From positions 496,001 through 560,000 of the forward strand of contig VXBP01008601.1 in assembly GCA_013400115.1 (NCBI GenBank): DNA of 64,000 nt, given 5' to 3'. Under the pieces are notes generated by a model, which saw only the letters and a list, made by a program, of their open reading frames with translations, did no database searches and had not been told where the DNA came from. Source of the stretch: Rhinopomastus cyanomelas (taxonomy: Eukaryota; Chordata; Aves; Bucerotiformes; Rhinopomastidae). A program made the position numbers and the translations under genes. Positions within the stretch are counted from its first letter, which is position 1. Every line of letters begins with the position of its first letter. Shown here piece after piece: positions 51,601-60,600 of the stretch.

Positions 51601-54600
51601 TTCACATCACTGTCTGATCTGCACTGCTGTAGTCCATTGACCTTCAGCTAATATCCTTTCCCCTCTTTCCTTCTAGCTAGGTCCTCAGCTGGCACTACCC
51701 CGCTCTGAGGGAGGCTATGTGTCCAATCCTTTCCTTTGGCAGGGTCACAAGGGTCTTGTTCTCCTTCCATATTTCTAATACTTGTCTCTCAGCTGCTGCT
51801 TCTCTTTTCTCATCCATCTGATTCTCCTTGAACCTGTACTGGTTGCAGGGACACCATGTTTTCATTCTGGTTTTTTTCTTCTAGCCTCAGATCAGCCGTA
51901 TCTCTTCTTCCACCTCCAAAGCCCTAGCCTGTTGTTGTCTTCCTGCAAGTGCTATTGAATTTAGGTCTCTAGACCGTTTTCTTGTCTCTTCTTAGCCCTC
52001 TGCCTCCACTCATAGTGGGGGGCGATTGTCTGCCTTGGATGCTTCTGCTGCAGGTTCTTCGTCTGGGCCCTGCCTGCACCTGGAGTAAAGCTTTCTGGAA
52101 TGTTCACCTCTTACTTTCCTCTCCTCTAGCCTGAGGCATTTCATTTCTAGCTCTCTGCCCTACTCATGCTTTGGAGGGAGGCCCAGCTGAGGCAGTGCAG
52201 CAAGCTGGTCTGAGTCTGTCTCCCAGCAGCACATCCAGGGGGGTTCCCTGCCCTGAAGCACTCAGGGTGGGGAGTATGGCAAGATACAACCTTCTTCCCA
52301 GAGGTGAGTAAGGCCCTCCAGGACAGGAGCCACTGCCAGTGCCACTCCAGTCTTCTGGAAGCTATACTGGAGCCAAAGGAGCTATGGCACCTTCTGGTTC
52401 CCACCTTCTCTCTGTCTAAGCCTTGCACTAAACAGACCAAATCTCTCCTCCATGGCAGCTGCTAGCCCCTCCTCACAGAGGATGCTGAAAGCATATGGGT
52501 GCCTCTCTGAGATGCTGAGTAAGTAGCACCCACAACACACGAGACTGCCAGGCTCAAGGTGCCATCTGAGGAGGTGTCTCTGCTTACTGCTACCTCTGCT
52601 TTCTGATCTTGCGTCTCTCCATCTCACCTGGGGCAAACTGATCTGAGTTATAACCTCCAATCTTCTGGGTGTTCTTGGTCCCTGCCCAGGCTCTCTCCTT
52701 CTGTCTTCTAATTTTCTCTTTCCCCTCTTGCTTGTCATTTTAGCGTAGCCTCTGCCCTGCACTCTGACAACCATGACCGCTACGAGCGCCTTACCTCCGT
52801 CTCCAGCTCTGTGGACTTCGACCAGAGAGACAATGTGAGTAGCTGCATGGATCTTTGAGGAGTCAGGAGCATATCTGAACGAATAACTTTTCAGAAGAGA
52901 CACTGTTTACCAATCCCACACCTTGTAATGTGCTTAGGCTGTACATCCCTGTGGCTTAACAGCTGCCTGTCTGACCCATCACCTCAACACAGAGTACTTG
53001 CTGTCTCCTCACACTGCTGTCTGCTACTGATTTCCTCTTTAAAGAGGAGTCACAGTTCAGTAGGATAACAGGATGTGATGGATGGCTGCTGGAAGTCTCA
53101 GAAAACATCCCTCCCCAAAGTGTCCTTTGAGAAGCTCTGGCTTAGCCGAGTCTATGAAGAGTTTCTCTTATCCACAGTGGTAGTTAAAGTACCTGTATGG
53201 TGAATTTTCTGGGTGTCCATAGGCTGCAGAGAGCCTCCATGCTACCAAGGAGCACATGGGTGGCCTGGGAGGTTGAGCTGCCAGTTGATATGGCACAGCC
53301 ACACGGCAGAGTCCAGTCCATGTGCTCCATGGAGTAGAACTACCATCTCCTTCACCTTGGCTTCTCCATGCCTCTGCATGTCTCGTGACACTCACGGTCT
53401 GTCCTCTCCTGAGACAAGGCTGTGGAAGGGCAAGAATGCTATCCTGGTCCCCAGAGCCTTTGAAGGAGGGCATTTGGTATAAGGAAAGAGAGTGATATGA
53501 CACTCTCCTGTCTCTTCTTTCTACATAGGGTTTCTGTTCCTGGCTGACAGCCATCTTCAGGATAAAGTAAGTGCCTCAGGACCTCCATGGCAGGACTCAC
53601 GTGGGGGAGGAGGGGCGGAGTTGCAACACCCAGCAAAGGACGCTGGTGTGAAGTCGCTGTTCTTGCTGCAGCCCTAAGCAAAACATGTTCTCTGGAGAGG
53701 ATGACCAAAGACAGGACTAGACAAGGAGTTGTAAAGCCAAAACTGTGTTCATACAGTGAATCTGAGATAAAGCAGGCCAGGTCTCCTCTTGCCTCAGTCC
53801 TACCTCAGAAACAATGCAGCTCTGCAGAGATGCTCCTCTCCCTGGGACTCCTGCTGGGGCACTGCAAGCCTGGGAATGTCTATGAAGGCAGGGCTGAAGG
53901 ATTCAGGGAAACACCTCCAGCTTGGTGTGATGCTCAGGAAGTCTCAGAAACATTTCTTGGCTTCAAAGTGCTGTGGGATATCTCCGCAATCATCCTCTAT
54001 CCCAGGGTGGGAGGCAAGGCCCAGCAGAATGGTGTGAGGTGGGGTTTACCTGTGTCCTTCTGTCTCTTCTGGAGTGCAGAGGGCTGGGGCATGGGCAAGT
54101 TTCTGCCCAGGCTGCTTCAAGTCTGGCTGCTGGACTTCCTACCGTGGGGCCTGGCCGCAGCTCTAGGGCAGAACCAGAGGTGCTGTGTGGGCTGCAGCAA
54201 GGTGGATAGCTGTGACCCTGTGCTTTTCTTCAGCACATGAAGGTGGCCTGACAGCCTTTCTCTCCCCGGCAGGGATGACGAGATCCGAGACAAGTGTGGG
54301 GGTGATGCAGTCCACTACCTGTCCTTCCAAAGGCACATCATCGGGCTGCTGGTGGCTGTGGGAGTGCTCTCCGTGGGCATTGTCTTACCTGTCAACTTCT
54401 CAGGAGACCTGCTAGGTGAGAGCAGGATGCCTTTGGCTCTGCTGAGGAGGCTGCTCTCAGTACTGTGTCCCAGAGCACGGGGAAGCAGTGGAGGGCAGGG
54501 CAGAACTAACACAGCCAACCCTGACTGGCATCCCTCTTTGAGCATGAAACAATCCCAAGGGTCATCCTTGACAGCTTGGGGTTTGGAGTGTTCTGCAGGT

Positions 54601-57600
54601 GAGATTCCTGCTGCAGCCCACCACAGTGGTGCTCTGTGCCACCCTGTAACTTCATGTGTTTGTGTCTGCCTCTTTCTTCCTAGAAAACAACGCCTACAGC
54701 TTTGGCAGGACAACTATTGCTAACCTGAACTCTGGGTACGTGTGGGCAGGGATGGGGATGGATAATTGAAGCCCTCGGAGGGCTATTTTGTAACTGACCA
54801 GTTGCTGTGGAGCCTTACCTCCCTGGAGGCTGCATTTCTGCCCTTCCAGTGAAGCTACTGTCCCTAGGACTTGGAACATGGTTGTAGGGCCTGTGGGTGC
54901 TGTACCAGTTGTGTCGCTCCTGGCCCAAATACGTCCAGGGCCTGACCAGCTGTACAGACTTGTAGTGGCAACCTTGCATTGACCTTTGTGATCTCCCTTG
55001 CTACAGGAATAACCTGCTGTGGCTGCACACATCATTTGCTTTCTTGTACCTGCTGCTGACCGTGTACAGCATGCGCCGGCACACCTCCAAGATGCGCTAC
55101 AAAGAGGATGACTTGGTGAGCAGGATCTAGCCACTCTCCCAGGCACATCTTCCCATGTCCTTCTATCAAGTCAGGTGACCTTGGATTGAGAGTTCCAAGC
55201 ACCCCACTTCCCCTAGCAGTTTGGAGCTCAGCTGTTTTGCCTGTTCTTTTATTCATCCTGGCCAAAGGCAGGTGTCCTTCAGGGTAGCAGCCCTGGCTGC
55301 CTGTAGGGAAAGAGGAGAGCCCTGTGCTGGTTGTACATGTTGGGAGGTTGTACATGCCTTCCACAGGGATTGCTCCAGCTCCTTGTGCCATCTTCATTTC
55401 TTTAGGGTACCGCCTGTAACTGTTGAGGCAGCTGCAGTGCTAGCCCCTTGCCTGTCAGTCTGCATCACGCCAGGATACAGGGTGCCAACAACTAGGGGAA
55501 GCATAGGAGAGAGGGAGCTAGAAAACCCAGGATGCCTTTTCCCATCTCTGATTCAGGCCTTGGGAGATTTCACTTTCAAACCATCTACATCCTACTGTCT
55601 CCTTTCTGTACATCCTTCCTTCCTTCCAGGTTAAGCGAACTCTCTTCATCAATGGGATCTCAAAATACGCTGAGCCAGAGAAGATCAAGAAGCATTTTGA
55701 GTGAGTCTTTCTGTGTCCCTAATTGAAGGCTGTTCTGCAATAGGGTGTTTTAACTGGGGTAGTGCTAGTGTTACCTGGAATAGCAGTAATACTTCGAGAG
55801 CAGAAAGCTAATCAAAGTCATAGAATCGTAGAATGTCAGGGGTTGGAAGGGGCCTCTAGAAATCATCTAGTCCAACCCTCTGCTAGAGCAAGATCACCTA
55901 GGGCAGGTCAACAGTGTTGCATCCAGGAGGGTTTTGAACAGCTCCAGAGCAGAAAACTCCACAGTCTCTCTGGGCAGCCTGTGCCAGGGCTCTGTCACCC
56001 TCACAAGAAAGAAGTTTCTCCTCACATTGAGGTGGAACCTCTAGCTTACCCCCATTATTCCTTGTCCTATGACATAGTACCACTGAAAAGGAACTGGCCC
56101 CTTCCTCTTGACACCACCCTTCAGAAATTTATAGACATTTAAGATCCCTCTAAGCCTTTTCTTCTCCAGACTAAACAGCTCTAGCCTCTATTGGACTCTC
56201 TCTAGTAGATCCCTGTCTCTCTTGGACTGGGGAGCTTAGAACTGAACACAGGTGTGGCCTCACCAGGGCAGAGTAGAGGAGGAGAAGAACCTCTCTACAC
56301 CTGCTGGACACCCTTTTCTTGATGCAACCGAAGATACCATAGGCCTTCTTGACCCCAAGGGCACATTGATGTCCCATGGTAACTTACTGTCCACCAGGAC
56401 TCCCAAAATGTGCAAACTGTTTTATTTTGGGCATTTCACTGTTCTTTTTCCACACAGACTTTTGTCTGAATGTGCAGTATCTGTGACTGAGATGTGCCCA
56501 GCTGTCTTTTGGAGAGCGACAGGGGTCAGCGTTGTGAGGACTGGACAGGGCATGTCCGCAGGTGCCACCTAGTTCAGGGATAAAATGCAGACAGGATACA
56601 GTCAAGCAGTGACTATGGGATGTTGTACTGCTGCTTTTGCCCTGATCACAGTCCTGATGGAAAAGTATAGTTTTCATTTTGACCAAAAATCCTAAGTTTC
56701 TTTTCCATCTAAGGAACATCAAGTTCCTTAGTGAACTTCCCTATCAGGACTTTCTGTGGAAGAGAGAAGGAATGCTTTGTGCCCTTAGGGAACCTGTCTG
56801 CCTCTTTCCAACTCAAGCCCTGTTGCCCAGGAAGGGACAGAGCATGTTTAAGATAATGTTGACAGAGGGTAGATGTGCAGAAGCCCAGAGGATGTGGCAT
56901 TTACCCCATGTGTTCCTTCTGCTACAAGGGATGGAGCCTGCAGGCTCCCCAGGTGCCCTCAGCATGCTCTTGTTATGCATCATGATGCTCGACCCAAGGC
57001 AGGATAGAAGCCCTGGATGCATGGGGTTTGTTTGGAGGGTACAGCCTTTGGGTGCTGGGTGTGATCATTTGATGCTTCCCATCTACAGGGAGGCCTATGC
57101 CAACTGCACTGTCCTGGAGGCCCGTCCGTGCTATGACGTGGCCCGGTTGATGTTCCTCGACGCAGAGAGGTAACCCCTGGTTTGGGAGAGAAGGCAGGTT
57201 GGGTAATGCCGTGGACTCTCCCTCAAGCCTAGTGCCATAGGAGCGTTTCTGAGACACCTTCTCTTTCTCCCTTTCCTTCCTTCTCTTCCACTCCCCTCTT
57301 CTAGGAAGAAAGCTGAGCGTGGACGAATTTACTTCACCAACCTGCAGACCAAGGAGAACAACCCATCCATGATCAACCCCAAGCCCTGTGGCCACCTGTG
57401 CTGCTGCGTCATCAGAGGCTGCGAGGAGGTGGAGAGAGAGCTGGAAGTGCTGGGCAGTGGGAGCTTAGGTCTTCAGGTTTCTGCTCTGACATCTATTCCC
57501 CTGCCCAGGTGGAAGCCATTGAGTACTATACCAAGCTGGAGGAGAAGCTCAAAGATGACTACAAGCGAGAGAAGGAGAAGGTCAATGAAAAACCTCTGGG

Positions 57601-60600
57601 GATGGCCTTCGTCACCTTTCACAATGAGACCATCACAGCCATGTGAGTGCAAAGAGCCCTGTTCTCCCCAGGAAGTTGACCTGTCTCAGCTCTTGCCCTA
57701 AATCAGAGGAATGCCAGCACTAAGGTGTCCCTCTTGGCTTCTCCCTGCTAACCTTCTGTGTCAGTATCTCTCCTTGCCTCCTTCTCCAGAATCCTCAAAG
57801 ATTTCAATGCGTGTAAGTGCCAGGGCTGTGCATGCCGTGGGGAGCCCAGTGCCTCCTCCTGCAGTGAGTCCCTCCATGTCTCCAACTGGACTGTCAGCTA
57901 TGCCCCTGACCCACAGAATATCTACTGGTGAGCATCTCCACAGGGCTCAGTAGGCCCTGCCGTTGGGAAGGGGCTGCACCCTCTCTGTCTACTCCTCTGA
58001 GAACAGAATGAGTTTTTCTTGCCGAAGCCCAGCCTAACTGAACTGCAGGTCTGATCTGGCTTGGAAAGGGGAAGCCTTGGGCTGGCACCCCAAGTGCTGT
58101 CTGCGCAGGCTGGGCTGTGGTGTGCACGTAAGGCCCCAGACCTGTCCTTCTTCCCCATGCAGCCATCCTGATGCCCTCCTTCCCCCCTCTCAGGGAACAC
58201 CTCTCCATCCGGGGATTCATGTGGTGGATCCGCTGCCTTGTGATCAATGTGGTCCTCTTCATCCTTCTCTTCTTCCTCACCACCCCTGCTATCATCATTA
58301 CCACTATGGACAAGTTCAATGTCACCAAGCCGGTGGAATACCTCAACGTAAGGCTGTCAGAGAATGAGTGTGGGATGGGTAGCATGGGGACCACCATGTG
58401 CCACGAGGCACAACAAAGGGAGCTGTAGGGGGAGATATTGTCAGCACTGCCCAGTACTGTCACCCCCATCATGAGGGTTGCTTTGGCAGCCATGATACTG
58501 GGGACTTGTCAGAAAAGGCAGCTCTAACTGTGGCTGGTGCAAGAGCTGCCACTCTGTGTAATGTACTGTTTCTTCTATGCCTTGTTGCAGAACCCCATAA
58601 TCACTCAGTTCTTCCCCACCCTGCTGCTGTGGTGCTTCTCTGCTTTGCTGCCCACCATTGTGTATTATTCTGCCTTCTTTGAAGCTCACTGGACCAGGTA
58701 AGGACAGCCAGCATCTGTTCTTGGCCATACCATCATGTTGCCTGACCACCAGACACTTCTTACTGACAAAATGCCTGGCTGGATCCTTCTGCTTGAACTT
58801 GTGTTGCACCTCTTGGACTCCTGGGTGCTGCCATGGGCAGCTGTTCTGCCGAGCCGTGGCTGTTGATGTGCAGCTTGGTTTTCTGAGCACAGAGCTTGAA
58901 TGTGGGTCTACAAGAGGAAGAAGGTTGGGAGGAGGTGAGGCTGGTCACTGAAAAATGCCAGTAGTGATGGAAATCTTGGTGAGGGTGAGCAGGCAGGCAG
59001 GGTGCTGTGCCTGTACCTGTGTGTTATTGAGAGCTTTTCCAAGAGGACTTTACCTGCACTGCTGTGGCTTCTGGCCACAGATACAAGGTATTGGAGGTGT
59101 GGAACACTAGAAACATGCAGCTGGTGAGGCATATTCCATGCAGGACAGGCAAGACAAGCTTTGTATTCTGTGCTGTGGTGCAAAGACTGGTGGGAAGGAT
59201 GTCACCAGCTCTGGGGACTGCAGGTCACAGAATCATATAATGATTGAGGCTGGAAAATGAGCTCTGAGCTCATGCAGCCCAGCCCATGATCTAACATCAC
59301 CACATCGGCTAGACCAGAGCTCTAAGTGCCACATCCAGTCTGTCCCTAAACATCTCAAGCACCTCTGCTGCCCTGGGCAGTCCATTCCAGTGGCTGATCA
59401 CCCTTTCTGTGAGGAAGGGCTTCCTAATATCCAACCCATTGCAGGGAGGTCAAAAGATTGCAGAGTTCTTTAAAGATACGAGGACTTGGAGAGCCTGTGA
59501 GACAAAGGGGAAAGAACTGCAAAGGGGACATATTCATGCAGTGGTATTGGACAGGGTAGGATTCCCATTAAACACTGGGAAATAGTTTCTGTTGAGAAAG
59601 ATGGGGACACTGTTACTAGGGCTGATGGGGCCAACAGCGAATGGGTAACAGCTGTCTCTCTGCCCTCAGGTCTGGAGAGAACAGGACAACCATGCATAAG
59701 TGTTACACCTTCCTCATCTTCATGGTTCTGCTGCTGCCATCTCTGGGCCTGAGCAGGTAGGATTGGCAGGAAGGCAAGGCAAGAGCTGAGAACTGAGGGG
59801 CAGCGAGGGCTGAATACACCCATGGTTTTCCTCCTTCTTTGGGGAGTATTTTTAATCCTTTTCCCACTGCACAAGTGCCCTACCCACCATGCCCTTGGAA
59901 AAGTGACATTCTTAGGGGGCCAAGGCCAGACCCAACCTTGCTGGGTCTCTAGGAGTTTATTGGATCAGCCAAAGATGTTTTGACATGTGTTGTGCTGTTC
60001 AAAATAATGCAGCATGGCTGGTGGATGTGTGTGAGAAGTCTGCTCAAGGTCTGCTGCTGAAGGAGACACTCTGCACCTCTGTGCTCAGCATGCATTCCAC
60101 ATTTGGCACAGAACTGAAGAATCCCCTGTTTGAGCCAGAACTTCAATGGTTGCACTGCTTGGCTGGGTGGGATAGGACCATAGAATCACTCAGGCTGGAA
60201 AAGACACCTGAGATCATCAAGCGGTTGAACTTGGCTAACGCTGCCAAGTTCACCATTAAACCAGATCTCCAAGCATCACATCTAAAGGATCTTTAAACAT
60301 CTTTGGGGTGGGGACTCAGTGCCCTCCCTGAGCAGCCTGTTCCAGTGTCTGGCTAATCTTTCAGTGAAATAGTTTTTCCTAATGTCCAGCCTAAGCTTCC
60401 TCTGGTTGAGGTTGGGGATGTTTGAGTCCCTTCCCTCCTTTGAAGACAGTTATGTGTAGGCTGCAGCAAGGCTTGAGCCTCAGATCTTCTGCAGGGATTT
60501 CTGAAATGCCTTGTGGCAAACAGGGGTGCATCAGCTGCCAGCCATCAGCACAGGCTCCCTGTGTTGGAGTATGAAAACAGGCTGAGAAAGGAAAAACTGG

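Noticed and set aside
53587..54240. 217-codon plus-strand frame
   Set aside because: Lies wholly in TMEM63B intron 6, between well-supported exons, with no similarity to known proteins.
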